Assembly (NCBI RefSeq): GCF_003812745.1 | Contig: NZ_CP033831.1 | Coordinates: forward strand, 1,798,001-1,862,000 | Direction of reading: 5' to 3' | Source of the DNA: Serratia sp. FDAARGOS_506 | GTDB lineage: Bacteria; Pseudomonadota; Gammaproteobacteria; Enterobacterales; Enterobacteriaceae | DNA length: 64,000 bases | Shown here: positions 20,517-30,086 of the stretch, piece after piece | How positions within the stretch are numbered: the first letter of the stretch is position 1 | How the letters are laid out: every line of letters begins with the position of its first letter | Translations under genes and position numbers: made by a program | The notes under the pieces: generated by a model | What the model saw: the letters and a program-made list of their open reading frames with translations, nothing else | Database searches by the model: none | What the model was told of the DNA's origin: nothing

Positions 20517-21749
20517 ATGTCTGGAACCCTAGCAACCCCGCGCGCGTTACTGTCGCTGCTGGTGGCGGCCTCTCTGGTGGTCGCTGGCGCCGCACAGGCG
20601 GACGATGCCGGCATCAAACCGCAGGACATCAAGCGCCAGGCGCTGTCGTCGGCGGTGGTGGAGATGGCCTACAGCACCTCGCAACAGGCGCTGTTCGTCA
20701 GCGCGCCGGACTGGAAGGAAGAGGCGCGCTCCCGCGTGCTGCGGCTGGACCCCAACACCCTGGCGATCAAGGCGGAGATCCCGCTGCAGGTGAAAGGCTT
20801 CGGCGTGGCGCTGAACGATGCGGGCAATCGCCTGTACCTGACGCAGGCTTTCAACGGCGAAGTCGGGGTGGTGGACACCACCACCAACCACGCGCTGGGC
20901 AGCATCAAGCTGCTGGACAAAGCGGTGCTGGAGCAGGCTTACAAGCAAGCGGGCATCAGCGGCAAGCGTCTGGATTTCCTGTTGGCGGAGCTGAAGAAGT
21001 TTAAAATCACCGAGGACTATCTGTACCGCCTCCGCGAGATCAAATATGACGCGCAAAGCGGACGCCTGTTCCTGCCGGGTCTGGGCTTCGGCGTCGACAG
21101 CGTGCTGTACGTGGTCGATACCAAGGCCGGCAAGCTGGAGAAAGTGATCCCGGGCTTCGGCTACAATGCGGTGGGCATCACGCTGGATGAGAAGGGCCGC
21201 CGGGTGTTCGTCTCCAACATGCAGGGGCAGGTGATCACCCTGAACGCCGACACGCTGGCGATCACCGCCACGCACGAGGTGCAGGCCGATCAGCTGCTGA
21301 ACCTGGTGTATGACCCGGCGAGCAATCGCCTGCTGGGCGTCGATCAGGGCATCGATCGCGACGACTACCGCAACCATCATCTGGGGCATGACTACGTGAA
21401 GCGCAGCAGCGGCCACCGGGTGTTTGCGCTGGATGCGGACAGCGGCAAGGTGCTGGCCAGCGAGCTGACGGATGAGGTGCCGATCGGCCTGCTGCTCGAC
21501 GAGCGCAGCCAGCGGCTGTATGTCGCCAACCGCAAAGGCGTGCGTGTGGATCATGGCGCCGGCACGCTGACGGTGTTCGACGCCAAGACGCTCAAGCGCC
21601 TGCAAACCGTCGACCTGCCGCCGCACCCTAACAGCCTGGCGTTGGATCCGAAAGGCGACGCGCTGTTCGTGACGGTGAAAAACGACGGCGCTTCCACCAA
21701 GGCCGGCAAGCCGGAAAGCGTGGTACGCATTCAGCTGCACACCAACTAA
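20517..21749 (+). CDS. Secreted YncE-type beta-propeller protein, siderophore-locus paralogue 1
   Basis: A 410-aa protein with a signal peptide (cleavage expected after AGAAQA) and repeated propeller blades of the form RLYLTQ..GEVGVVDTTT and RLYVAN..GTLTVFDAKT. This family includes E. coli YncE, a secreted iron-repressed protein of unclear role encoded next to a TonB receptor. The ATG at 20517 has a strong site (AAGGAGATAAAAGG). An upstream in-frame start overlaps the synthetase stop and lacks a signal peptide. Blade spacing is broken by an insert at about residues 130-165. It follows the C-PCP-C gene closely and likely shares its transcript. Function is unknown; periplasmic or extracellular siderophore handling is a guess. 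Confidence 0.8.
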   Translation: MSGTLATPRALLSLLVAASLVVAGAAQADDAGIKPQDIKRQALSSAVVEMAYSTSQQALFVSAPDWKEEARSRVLRLDPNTLAIKAEIPLQVKGFGVALNDAGNRLYLTQAFNGEVGVVDTTTNHALGSIKLLDKAVLEQAYKQAGISGKRLDFLLAELKKFKITEDYLYRLREIKYDAQSGRLFLPGLGFGVDSVLYVVDTKAGKLEKVIPGFGYNAVGITLDEKGRRVFVSNMQGQVITLNADTLAITATHEVQADQLLNLVYDPASNRLLGVDQGIDRDDYRNHHLGHDYVKRSSGHRVFALDADSGKVLASELTDEVPIGLLLDERSQRLYVANRKGVRVDHGAGTLTVFDAKTLKRLQTVDLPPHPNSLALDPKGDALFVTVKNDGASTKAGKPESVVRIQLHTN

Positions 21750-21763
21750 CTGAATATAAATAT

Positions 21764-21788
21764 AAAAAAGGGCGCCTCGGCGCCCTTT
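21764..21788. terminator. Bidirectional terminator between YncE-like gene and fepA
   Basis: AAAGGGCGCC / GGCGCCCTTT lies between the two convergent stops, with A-runs on one side and TTT on the other. It is suitable for both directions. Confidence 0.8.
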
Positions 21789-21805
21789 GTCGTTGGGTCA
21801 TGTCA

Positions 21806-24088
21806 TCAGAAGTGGGTGTTGATGCTCATGTAGTAGGTACGGCCCGGTTCGTTGTAGGTGGCCGCGCCCGCGCCGGCGATGTTGATCGCGCCGGTAATCG
21901 GGTCGCCCACGTTCTGCGCGTTACCGGCGCGGAACTGGCGTTTGTCGAACAGGTTGTCGATGCCGGCGGTGACGCTGACGTTTTTGGTCAGGTCATAGGT
22001 CGCGCTGGCGCCGACGACGGCATAAGGGCTGACCTCGCGGGTTTCGCCGCCGGTGGCCGGTTTACCCTGGTAGTTGTACTTCTTCGGCTTCTGACGGCCG
22101 TACCAGGTGAGGGTGGACTGCATCGACAGATCCTGCGTAGCCTGCCAGCTGAGGGTCGAGTTGACGGTGAACTTCGGGATCACCGACAGGTAATCGCCGG
22201 TGGTCTTGTTCTTGTTCTCGATCATGTAGGTGGCGTTGTTGCTCCAGGTGACGGTCTCGCTGACCGGCACGTTCAACGAGCCTTCCAGCCCCTGCACCAC
22301 CGCTTTCGGTACGTTCTCCCACTGATAGACCGCAGTGCCGGTGCTGCTGGTGGCGATGCGCGAGTTGCCCGCCTCAATCTTGTTGTGGTAATCGTTGCGG
22401 AAGTAGGTCATGCCGGCCAGCCAGCCGTCGTTATGGAACTCCAGTCCGATCTCTTTGTTGACGCTGGTTTCCGCCTTCAAGTCATCGTTACCGAGCAAGT
22501 AGCAGCCGTTTCTGACGTCGCTGCCCGCACACCCTTGGCCTTTGCTGTACAGCAGGTAGTTGCCGTTGGTCTGGTATAGGGTCGGCGCTTTGTAGGAACG
22601 CGCGATGCCCATCTTCAGCGTGAAGTAATCCCCCAGTTCCTGCGACAGATTCAGCGCCGGGCTCCAGTTGTTGCCGGATTCTGAATGCAGATCGTAGCGC
22701 AGGCCCGGCGTCAGCATGGTGGTGTCGGTCAGCTCGATGTTGTCTTCGGCGAACAGCGAGAAGATATGCGCGGAAGCGTAAGGGTTGCGCGTGCCGGTGC
22801 CCATGCCAGGAATAGTGCCGCCCATCAGCGTTTGGCTGGTGGACGTGCCGTCTTTCATCCGTTGTTGGGTCCACTCGGTACCCAGCGTGGCGGTCTGTGA
22901 AACGCCCAGTTCGAACGGCACGCTGACTTCGCTGTGCGCCAGGAAGTCGTCCAGCTTGGTGGTGCCGAAGCCGGTGTTTTTGGTGTCGAAGATGCCTTCG
23001 GTGCCGCCGGCCAGGCCTTCGTTCAGGCGGGTGTTGCGGGTGCGCTCGAACTGCACGTAGTTGTTGGTGCTCACGCCGTTGTCCCAGGCGCCGCGGTGGG
23101 TCAGGCCGAAGGTTTCACGGTAGATGCGGTTGGTCTCTTTGCCGTAGTTGCTCTGCACCAGGGCATTGGTGTTGGTGTTCTGGGTATCGCCGGAATACAG
23201 GTTGCCCTGACGGCCGTAGGCATACTCGAACTCCAATGACTGCAGATGGGCGAAGTCCCAGTGCAGCAAGGCGTCGATGTTTTTATCGACCACCCCTTCG
23301 CGCCCGGCGGGCAGGCTGTTGGCATAGGCGCCTACGCGTTCGGATTTATGCGATTCGTTAATGTCCCAGGCGTCGGCCTGCGTTTTGCTGTAGCCGCCGA
23401 ACAGGCGGAAACTCAGAGTGTCGCTCAGCGGGCCGGACAGACTGAAGTCGGTGCGCTTGGTGGCGCCTTCCTGCTTGTGCTGCGGCACGTTGAAGTAGCC
23501 GTTCAGCGAGCCGTGCAGCGCATCGCCGGCCTTCTTGGTAATGATGTTGACCACGCCGCCCGCAGCGCCGTTGCCATAGCGCGCCGCCGCCGGGCCGCGC
23601 AGCACTTCGATGCGCTCAATCATTTCCGGCGGCACCCAGGCGGTATCGCCGCGCGAGTCACGCTCGCCGCGCCAGCCCTGACGCACCGAGTTGCGGCTGG
23701 AGGCTGGTTTGCCGTCGATCAGAATCAGGGTATTTTCCGGGCCCATGCCGCGGATATCGATCTGGCGGTTGTTGCCGCGCTGGCCGCTGGTGGAGTTGCC
23801 GGTCAGGTTAACCCCGGGCATGGTGCGGATCAGTTCGCTGATGTCGCGCGCCGGCGGGCGTTTTTTGATCTCGTCGGCGGTGATGGTGGACACCCCTGGC
23901 GCCTGCAGGTTCTGCCGGGCGGCGGTCACGACGATGGTGTCTTCGCCGCGCGGCTTTTTATCCGCTGTGCCGCTGTTTTCTTCCGTAGTGGTGGTGTCGG
24001 TTTGCTGCGCGGCGTTGGCGAACGCGGACGCGCCCAATCCCAAGCCGATAAGAGTGGCTAAAGAATAACGTGATAGCTTGCTTTTCAT
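21806..24088 (-). CDS. fepA: Ferric enterobactin TonB-dependent receptor FepA
   Basis: A 760-aa outer-membrane receptor (E. coli FepA 746). It has a signal peptide ending near ASAFANA, a TonB box (DTIVVTAA), a plug domain and a barrel ending in SINTHF with the terminal Phe. It imports ferric enterobactin and probably related catecholates, energised by TonB-ExbBD, which are encoded elsewhere. It is divergent from fes across a shared Fur-box region, exactly as in E. coli. The neighbouring entD of E. coli is missing; the downstream neighbour here is the YncE-like gene. Confidence 0.95.
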   Translation of the reverse strand: MKSKLSRYSLATLIGLGLGASAFANAAQQTDTTTTEENSGTADKKPRGEDTIVVTAARQNLQAPGVSTITADEIKKRPPARDISELIRTMPGVNLTGNSTSGQRGNNRQIDIRGMGPENTLILIDGKPASSRNSVRQGWRGERDSRGDTAWVPPEMIERIEVLRGPAAARYGNGAAGGVVNIITKKAGDALHGSLNGYFNVPQHKQEGATKRTDFSLSGPLSDTLSFRLFGGYSKTQADAWDINESHKSERVGAYANSLPAGREGVVDKNIDALLHWDFAHLQSLEFEYAYGRQGNLYSGDTQNTNTNALVQSNYGKETNRIYRETFGLTHRGAWDNGVSTNNYVQFERTRNTRLNEGLAGGTEGIFDTKNTGFGTTKLDDFLAHSEVSVPFELGVSQTATLGTEWTQQRMKDGTSTSQTLMGGTIPGMGTGTRNPYASAHIFSLFAEDNIELTDTTMLTPGLRYDLHSESGNNWSPALNLSQELGDYFTLKMGIARSYKAPTLYQTNGNYLLYSKGQGCAGSDVRNGCYLLGNDDLKAETSVNKEIGLEFHNDGWLAGMTYFRNDYHNKIEAGNSRIATSSTGTAVYQWENVPKAVVQGLEGSLNVPVSETVTWSNNATYMIENKNKTTGDYLSVIPKFTVNSTLSWQATQDLSMQSTLTWYGRQKPKKYNYQGKPATGGETREVSPYAVVGASATYDLTKNVSVTAGIDNLFDKRQFRAGNAQNVGDPITGAINIAGAGAATYNEPGRTYYMSINTHF

Positions 24089-24259
24089 CTGAGTGTCCTA
24101 CCTTGCTGCCATCCCTCGCCGAACGGGGGGAAGGGCGGTTGTAGTTTTTGTGTAGTCGGAAATAGAAAATCGGCTGCGGCAAGGGATGCCATTGATGTAT
24201 CCCCGATCCCTGTCCGTTGCGCGCAATACCAGCACGATCTCCAAGCCTTACACACTATT

Positions 24260-24278
24260 GCAAATGCAAATTATTATC
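24260..24278. promoter_or_regulatory. Fur box in the fepA-fes divergent promoter
   Basis: The 19-mer ends in AATTATTATC and matches the Fur consensus at 14 of 19 positions by eye. It is placed between the divergent fepA and fes starts, where E. coli also has overlapping Fur-controlled promoters. Confidence 0.7.
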
Positions 24279-24372
24279 AATAGTATTTGGTATACAGTGC
24301 GTTCGGGCGGTGGCCGGCGATAGGGAAAAGTCGACGTTCCCGGTGCCGCCAACTACAAAATGGGTAGGCGTT

Positions 24373-25752
24373 GTGAATACAGAACTACAGTCAGAAAGCA
24401 GCAGATTATTGGCCAGCAGCAATGCGGGCAGTCCAGGGTGGTGGTTGACGGTGGCACGACGCGGTACGCCATGGGTAGAACCGGCGGGTAACGGCCGGTG
24501 GCGAACCACTTTTTTCTGGCGCGATCCTCAGGGATGTGAATTGACCTCCGCCTACCGTCGCGTGTGGATCAACATCAACTGCCTGACCGACCATCATCAG
24601 CCGAACCCGCCGCAAAGCCTGCAGCGTTTGGCCGGTACCGATGTGTGGTACTGGCAGACCGAGCTGAACGGCGCCTGGCGCGGCAGCTACTGCTTTATTC
24701 CCTGCTTTGACGAGCGGCCGCCGGCGTTCAGCGGTGACGATGCGCACGCCAACATGCACAACCTGCGTCACTGGTGGCACCAGGTGTTCGCCAGCGCCAC
24801 CCCCGATCTGCTCAACCCGTATCGCTCTTGGCAAAGCGCCAGCGGCCACAGCGTATCCGGCCTGCACATGCCGGATGCGCCGCCGCAGCCGGTATGGCGC
24901 TCGTTTGACGAGTATGAGATCGCCAGCGGGCGCTGCACGCCGCCGCTGCCGGCGCGTTTGCAGCGCCATACCTGGCAGAGCGAGCGCCTGGGCAACAGCC
25001 GCGACGTCTGGATCTACACCACCGGTGACAGCAAGCCGGCCGAGCGCCCGTTGGCTATCCTGCTCGACGGCCAGTTCTGGGCAAAGCAGATGCCGGTCTG
25101 GGAGCCGCTGATGCAGCTGACCCGCGAGGGGGCGTTGCCGGAAGCGGTGTATGTGCTGATCGACATCATCGATCTGCCGCACCGGGCGCGAGAATTAACC
25201 TGCAAGGACGATTTCTGGCTGGCGGTGCAGGAAGAACTGATGCCGCAGCTGGCCGACTGGGCGCCGCACAGCGACAAACCGGCCGATACGGTGGTGGCGG
25301 GGCAAAGCTTTGGCGGCCTGGCCTCCCTGTATGCCGGGTTGCGCTGGCCTCAGCGCTTCGGTGCGGTGATCACCCAGTCCGGTTCCTACTGGTGGCCGAG
25401 GCGCGACATGCTGCAGCTGCCGAGCATTCCCGACGACGCCTGCTGGTTGATGCAGCAGATGGAACGGCATGGCCTGGGCGACCACGGCGCGCTGAAGGTA
25501 TTTATGGAAGCCGGTTCGCAGGAAAAGCTGGTGCATCGGGTCAGCGGCGAAATGGCGGCGCGCCTGAGCGACGCCGGCCATCGGGTGCACTACCGGGTGG
25601 TGGAAGGCGGGCACGATGCGCTGTGTTGGCGCAGCGGCCTGACCGACGGGCTGCAGGCGGTCTGGGCCACTGCTTTCTCCACCGCTTATCCGGCATCGGC
25701 GACGCCAACGGCACGAGGAACACATGATGGAAAGCCTGAATCCGTTCGATGA
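24373..25752 (+). CDS. fes: Enterochelin esterase Fes
   Basis: A protein of about 459 aa that hydrolyses ferric enterobactin in the cytoplasm to release iron. It has an N-terminal Fes-type domain (about 1-190) and a C-terminal alpha/beta-hydrolase domain with the nucleophile motif GQSFGG and the catalytic His in EGGHDALCW. The start is taken at a GTG (VNTELQSESS) near TAGG, because the 52 upstream in-frame codons run back through the Fur box and promoter. The exact start is uncertain. It is the first gene of fes-ybdZ-entF. Its 3' end overlaps ybdZ by 26-29 nt. Fes could also act on other catecholate esters, but serratiochelin-type amides would not be substrates. Confidence 0.92.
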   Translation: MNTELQSESSRLLASSNAGSPGWWLTVARRGTPWVEPAGNGRWRTTFFWRDPQGCELTSAYRRVWININCLTDHHQPNPPQSLQRLAGTDVWYWQTELNGAWRGSYCFIPCFDERPPAFSGDDAHANMHNLRHWWHQVFASATPDLLNPYRSWQSASGHSVSGLHMPDAPPQPVWRSFDEYEIASGRCTPPLPARLQRHTWQSERLGNSRDVWIYTTGDSKPAERPLAILLDGQFWAKQMPVWEPLMQLTREGALPEAVYVLIDIIDLPHRARELTCKDDFWLAVQEELMPQLADWAPHSDKPADTVVAGQSFGGLASLYAGLRWPQRFGAVITQSGSYWWPRRDMLQLPSIPDDACWLMQQMERHGLGDHGALKVFMEAGSQEKLVHRVSGEMAARLSDAGHRVHYRVVEGGHDALCWRSGLTDGLQAVWATAFSTAYPASATPTARGTHDGKPESVR

Positions 25753-25933
25753 TCAACAGCAGCGCAGCCTGGTGCTGCGCAACGTACAACAACAATACAG
25801 TTTGTGGCCGGATTTTCGCGCCATTCCGTCCGAGTGGACGATCGTCTTCGGCCCGGCGACGCGCAGCGCGTGCACCGATTGGCTGGAGCAACATTGGCAA
25901 GACATTCTGCCGGTTGCAGCAAGCAAGGCGTGA
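25724..25933 (+). CDS. ybdZ: MbtH-like protein YbdZ
   Basis: A 69-aa MbtH-family protein with the family's NPFDD start and YSLWPDFRAIP core, plus the later conserved tryptophans. MbtH proteins bind NRPS adenylation domains and aid folding or activity. The obvious partner is EntF, encoded 32 nt downstream, and the Cy-A protein is a possible second partner. Its start (two adjacent ATGs, 25724 and 25727) lies inside fes, suggesting coupled translation. The usual SGW segment reads SEW here. Confidence 0.93.
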   Translation: MMESLNPFDDQQQRSLVLRNVQQQYSLWPDFRAIPSEWTIVFGPATRSACTDWLEQHWQDILPVAASKA

Positions 25934-25965
25934 CCGGCGCCAGGTAATCACGGGAGCAATAAGCA

Positions 25966-28900
25966 GTGTCACACACCCCTAACTCTCTCAGCGGTTCGGC
26001 GCCTGCGGGCGAATGGCCGTTGGTCGCGGCGCAACCCGGCATCTGGGTCGCCGATCAAATTTCCCCGCATCGCAATGCCTACGCGGTGGCCCACGCCATC
26101 GAACTCAACGGCCCTATTGCCGTGGAGCCTCTGCTGCAGGCCATTACTCAGGGCCTGGGCGAGGTGGACATGCTGCGCCTGCGTTTTGCGGAACGCGACG
26201 GCGTGCCGGTGCAATGGCGGGATGACTCGCTGGCGTTGCACGAACCGGAACTTGTCGATCTGACGACGTCGCCGGATCCCGAAGCTGCCGCGCGTGCGCT
26301 GATGGATATCGATCTGGCGAGCGATCTGCGCGCCGGCAGCGGCGCGCCGCTGTATCGCCATGTGGTGATGCGCTTGGCGGACGATCGCTGGTTTTGGTAT
26401 CAACGCTATCACCATCTGCTGGTGGACGGTTTCAGCTTCACTGCCATTGCTCGCCGCGTGGCGGCGATTTACACCCATCTTTGCCGCGGCGACGCGCTGG
26501 AACCGACGCCTTTCACGGCGTTCAGCGACGTGGTGGCGGAATACCAGGCTTACCGGGAGGCGCCGGCCTGGCAACGCGACGCCGATTTTTGGCTCGACAA
26601 AGCGCGGCAGCTGCCGCCGCCGGCCACCCTTTGCCCGCAACCGCTGGCCGGGCAAACCCCCACGCCGCGCATCCACCGGCTGGAACAGCGCTGCGATCCG
26701 CAGGCCTTCGCCGAACTGGTGCAGTGCGGCGCGCAGCAGAAGCTGAACGCCGCCGATATGGCGGTGGCGCTGGTGGCGCTGTGGGTATCGCGCCTGAGCG
26801 GCCAACCGAGCTTCAGCGCCGGTTTTATCTTCATGCGCCGTACCGGATCGGCTGCCCTGTGCGCCGCCGGCCCGGTGATCAACGTGTTGCCGATGGAGAT
26901 GCATCTTGAGCCGCAGGCCACGCTGTATGAGGCCGCCGCCCGGATCAGCCGCGAGCTGAAAACGGTGCGCCGCCATCAGCGCTACGATGCCGAACAGGTG
27001 CAGCGCGATCTGGGGCGTATCGGCGACGGTGAACCGCTGTACGGCACGGTCTTCAACTTCAAAATGTTCGATTACCAGCTGGATTTCGCCGGTATCGAAG
27101 GCATTACTCACGATCTGGCCTCAGGGCCGGTACGCGATCTGGAAATTGCGCTGTTTATCGACGAACACCATCAGCTGAAGGTTGAGCTGTTGGCCAACGC
27201 CGAGCGATACAGCCGCCAGGAACTGCAAGCGCACCTGCAGCGGTTGCCGCTGCTGCTGGCGCAGTTCGCCGCGCAGGCAACGTTGCCGATCGGCGAAGCC
27301 GATATGCTGACCGCCGACGATCACGCGTTGCTGGCGCGGGTCAACGACACGGCGCACCCGGTGCCGGCGACCACGCTGAGCCAGTTGCTGGCGCAGCAGG
27401 CGCAAAACACGCCGGACGCCCCGGCGCTGGCGGATGCGCATTTCAATTTCACCTACCGCCAAACGCGCGAGCAGGTCACGGCGCTGGCGCGCGAGCTGGT
27501 TGCGCAGGGCGTGCGGCCGGGCGACATCGTGGCGGTGGCGCTGCCGCGTTCGGTGTTCCTGTCGCTGGCGTTGATGGCGATCGTCGAAGCGGGCGCCGCC
27601 TATCTGCCGCTGGACACCGGTTATCCGGACGAGCGGCTGGCGATGATGCTGGAAGACGCCGCGCCCCGGCTGGTCATCACCAACCCGGCGCAGCAGGCGC
27701 GTTTCGCCGACAAGGGTGAAATCTTGCTGTATGACGCGCCGCTGGCGGCCGATCACGCCGCCGGGGTGGCGATCGCGGGCCCGACGCCGGACCATGCGGC
27801 CTATATCATCTTTACCTCCGGCTCCACCGGGCGCCCGAAAGGCGTGCTGGTCGGCCATCAGGCGATCGTCAACCGCTTGCTGTGGATGCAGCACCAGTAT
27901 CCGCTGGGGGCGGACGACGCGGTGCTGCAGAAAACGCCGTGCAGTTTCGACGTCTCGGTGTGGGAATTTTTCTGGCCGCTGATGGTTGGCGCCCGGCTGG
28001 TAATGGCGCCGCCGGAGGCGCATCGCGATCCGCAGCAGCTGCAACAGCTGATCGCGCAACATCGGATTACCACGCTGCACTTCGTGCCGTCGATGCTGGC
28101 GGCTTTCGTGGCCGCTCTGGACGACGACGCGGCGGTGGCGAGCTGCGCCGCGCTGCGCCAGGTGTTCTGCAGCGGCGAAGCGCTGCCGGCGGAGCTGTGC
28201 CGCCTGTGGCAAAGCCGCACGGCGGTGCCGCTGCACAACCTCTACGGCCCGACCGAAGCGGCGGTGGACGTGACCTGGCATCCGGCCTACGGCGACGCGC
28301 TGGCGAAAGTGACCGGCGCCAACGTGCCGATCGGGCTGCCGGTATGGAATACCGGGCTGCGCATTCTTGACGCGCGCCTGCGGCCGGTACCGCCGGGCGT
28401 GGCGGGCGATCTGTATCTGACCGGCGTGCAGCTGGCGCACGGCTACCTTGGCCGGCCGGATCTGACCGCCAGCCGCTTTGTCGCCGATCCGTTCGGCGAG
28501 GGCGGGCGCATGTACCGCACCGGCGACGTGGCGCGCTGGCTGCCGGACGGCGCGGTGGAATATTTGGGCCGCAGCGACGATCAGCTGAAGATCCGCGGGC
28601 AGCGGATCGAGCTGAGCGAAATCGACCATGCCTTGCTGTCGCTGCCGGGCGTGCGCCAGGCGGTGACGCACGCGCTGGTGCTGCAGGGCACGCCGGTGGA
28701 CGCCGGCGGCGATGCGCGCCAACTGGTGGGCTATCTGGTGATGCAGCCTGGCGCGAACTGGGATGCGCAAGCCCTGCGCGCGGCGTTGGCCGACCGTCTG
28801 CCGCCGCACATGGTGCCGGTGGCGCTGGTGGAAATGAGCGATTTGCCGCTGAGCGCCAACGGCAAGCTGGATCGCAAGGCCTTGCCGCAACCGCAGGGCA

Positions 28901-29910
28901 GTGAGCGCAAGGCCGGAAGGCCGCCGCAGGCCGGGCTGGAAAGCGAGATCGCGGCGGTGTTCGCCCGCTTGCTACAGCGCGAGCAGGTGTTCGCCGACGA
29001 CGATTTCTTTGCGCTCGGCGGCCATTCGCTGCTGGCGATGCGTCTGGCTGCGGAGCTGCGTCGCGATCTGGGCAAGGCGGTGTCCGTCGGCCAGGTGATG
29101 GTGGCGTCGCGCGTTGAACAGCTGGCCGCCTTGCTGGCGGAAGATCGCACGCAGGAAGAGGCCGATCGCAGCGGATTCGACAGCGTATTGCCGCTGCGCG
29201 TCACCGAGGGGCCGACGCTGTTCTGCCTGCACCCGGCGTCCGGTTTCTCCTGGCAGTTCAGCGTATTGCCGCGCTATCTCGATCAGCACTGGTCGCTGGT
29301 CGGTATCCAGTCGCCGCGGCCGGACGGCCCCCTGGCGCTGAGCGAAGACATGGATCAGGTGGTGGATGCCCACCTGCAGACGGTGTTGCAGGTACAGCCG
29401 CACGGGCCGTACCACTTCATCGGTTACTCGCTGGGCGGCACGCTGGCGCAGGGCATCGCCGCGCGGCTGCAGGCGCGCGGCGAGCAGGTGGCGTTCCTCG
29501 GCCTGTTGGATACCTATCCGCCGGAGACCCAAAACTGGGACGTGATGCTGGACGACAACGTGTTGAAGGAAGTGCAGCGCGAGCGTGAGCAGTTCCTGGC
29601 GGTGTCGCAGGATACGCTCGATCCGGCGCTGGGCGAGACGCGTACCGCGATGTTCGACAACATCGAAGCCAACTACGCCGATTCGGTGAGGTTGCTGTCG
29701 CACACGCGCACCGCCCGCTTCCACGGCCAGGCGACGCTGTTCGTCGCCAAACGCACATTGCAGGAAGGAATGGACGTGCAGCAGACCTGGTCGCAGTACG
29801 TCGATGCGCTGCAGGCGCACGAGCTGGACTGCGCGCATGTCGATATCGTTTCGCCGGCGTCCTTCAAAGTGCTGGGGCCGCTGCTGAACCGGATCTTGCG
29901 CACGTTGTAA
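25966..29910 (+). CDS. entF: Enterobactin synthetase component F (C-A-PCP-TE)
   Basis: A 1314-aa NRPS (E. coli EntF 1293). The condensation domain has HHLLVDG (149-155). The adenylation domain has FTSGSTGRPKGV, and its residues read D-V-W-H-F-S-L-V-D, exactly the EntF serine code. The carrier domain has GGHSL (Ser about 1021). The thioesterase has GYSLGG (Ser about 1155) and the late histidine in CAHVDIVSP. All catalytic positions are intact, so it should link DHB-EntB to serine and cyclotrimerise to enterobactin. A GTG start with GGGAG ten bases upstream fits the family N-terminus. It follows ybdZ directly. Confidence 0.97.
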   Translation: MSHTPNSLSGSAPAGEWPLVAAQPGIWVADQISPHRNAYAVAHAIELNGPIAVEPLLQAITQGLGEVDMLRLRFAERDGVPVQWRDDSLALHEPELVDLTTSPDPEAAARALMDIDLASDLRAGSGAPLYRHVVMRLADDRWFWYQRYHHLLVDGFSFTAIARRVAAIYTHLCRGDALEPTPFTAFSDVVAEYQAYREAPAWQRDADFWLDKARQLPPPATLCPQPLAGQTPTPRIHRLEQRCDPQAFAELVQCGAQQKLNAADMAVALVALWVSRLSGQPSFSAGFIFMRRTGSAALCAAGPVINVLPMEMHLEPQATLYEAAARISRELKTVRRHQRYDAEQVQRDLGRIGDGEPLYGTVFNFKMFDYQLDFAGIEGITHDLASGPVRDLEIALFIDEHHQLKVELLANAERYSRQELQAHLQRLPLLLAQFAAQATLPIGEADMLTADDHALLARVNDTAHPVPATTLSQLLAQQAQNTPDAPALADAHFNFTYRQTREQVTALARELVAQGVRPGDIVAVALPRSVFLSLALMAIVEAGAAYLPLDTGYPDERLAMMLEDAAPRLVITNPAQQARFADKGEILLYDAPLAADHAAGVAIAGPTPDHAAYIIFTSGSTGRPKGVLVGHQAIVNRLLWMQHQYPLGADDAVLQKTPCSFDVSVWEFFWPLMVGARLVMAPPEAHRDPQQLQQLIAQHRITTLHFVPSMLAAFVAALDDDAAVASCAALRQVFCSGEALPAELCRLWQSRTAVPLHNLYGPTEAAVDVTWHPAYGDALAKVTGANVPIGLPVWNTGLRILDARLRPVPPGVAGDLYLTGVQLAHGYLGRPDLTASRFVADPFGEGGRMYRTGDVARWLPDGAVEYLGRSDDQLKIRGQRIELSEIDHALLSLPGVRQAVTHALVLQGTPVDAGGDARQLVGYLVMQPGANWDAQALRAALADRLPPHMVPVALVEMSDLPLSANGKLDRKALPQPQGSERKAGRPPQAGLESEIAAVFARLLQREQVFADDDFFALGGHSLLAMRLAAELRRDLGKAVSVGQVMVASRVEQLAALLAEDRTQEEADRSGFDSVLPLRVTEGPTLFCLHPASGFSWQFSVLPRYLDQHWSLVGIQSPRPDGPLALSEDMDQVVDAHLQTVLQVQPHGPYHFIGYSLGGTLAQGIAARLQARGEQVAFLGLLDTYPPETQNWDVMLDDNVLKEVQREREQFLAVSQDTLDPALGETRTAMFDNIEANYADSVRLLSHTRTARFHGQATLFVAKRTLQEGMDVQQTWSQYVDALQAHELDCAHVDIVSPASFKVLGPLLNRILRTL

Positions 29911-29995
29911 TCGCGCTCGTCATCTCGCCGCCAGGCACGGGGATTACCCCGCGTGTGGCGGCGTTTCTTGCTGTTGCTCACAGTTGAATATCAAT

Positions 29996-30014
29996 GAGTT
30001 TTATTATCATTATT
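29996..30014. promoter_or_regulatory. Fur box upstream of entS
   Basis: A Fur-type site (reverse strand AATAATGATAATAAAACTC, 14 of 19 to consensus) lies about 72 nt before entS. It gives entS its own iron-regulated promoter separate from fes-ybdZ-entF. Confidence 0.65.
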
Positions 30015-30086
30015 GATTTCGCTATCTGTGCTAGCATAGCGCCCCGCAACTGCAGAATCCCCGTTTAACGATGTGGTGAACAACCG

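Noticed and set aside
24217..24372. Longer Fes beginning at 24217
   Set aside because: The first 52 codons run through the Fur box and promoter and do not resemble a Fes N-terminus.
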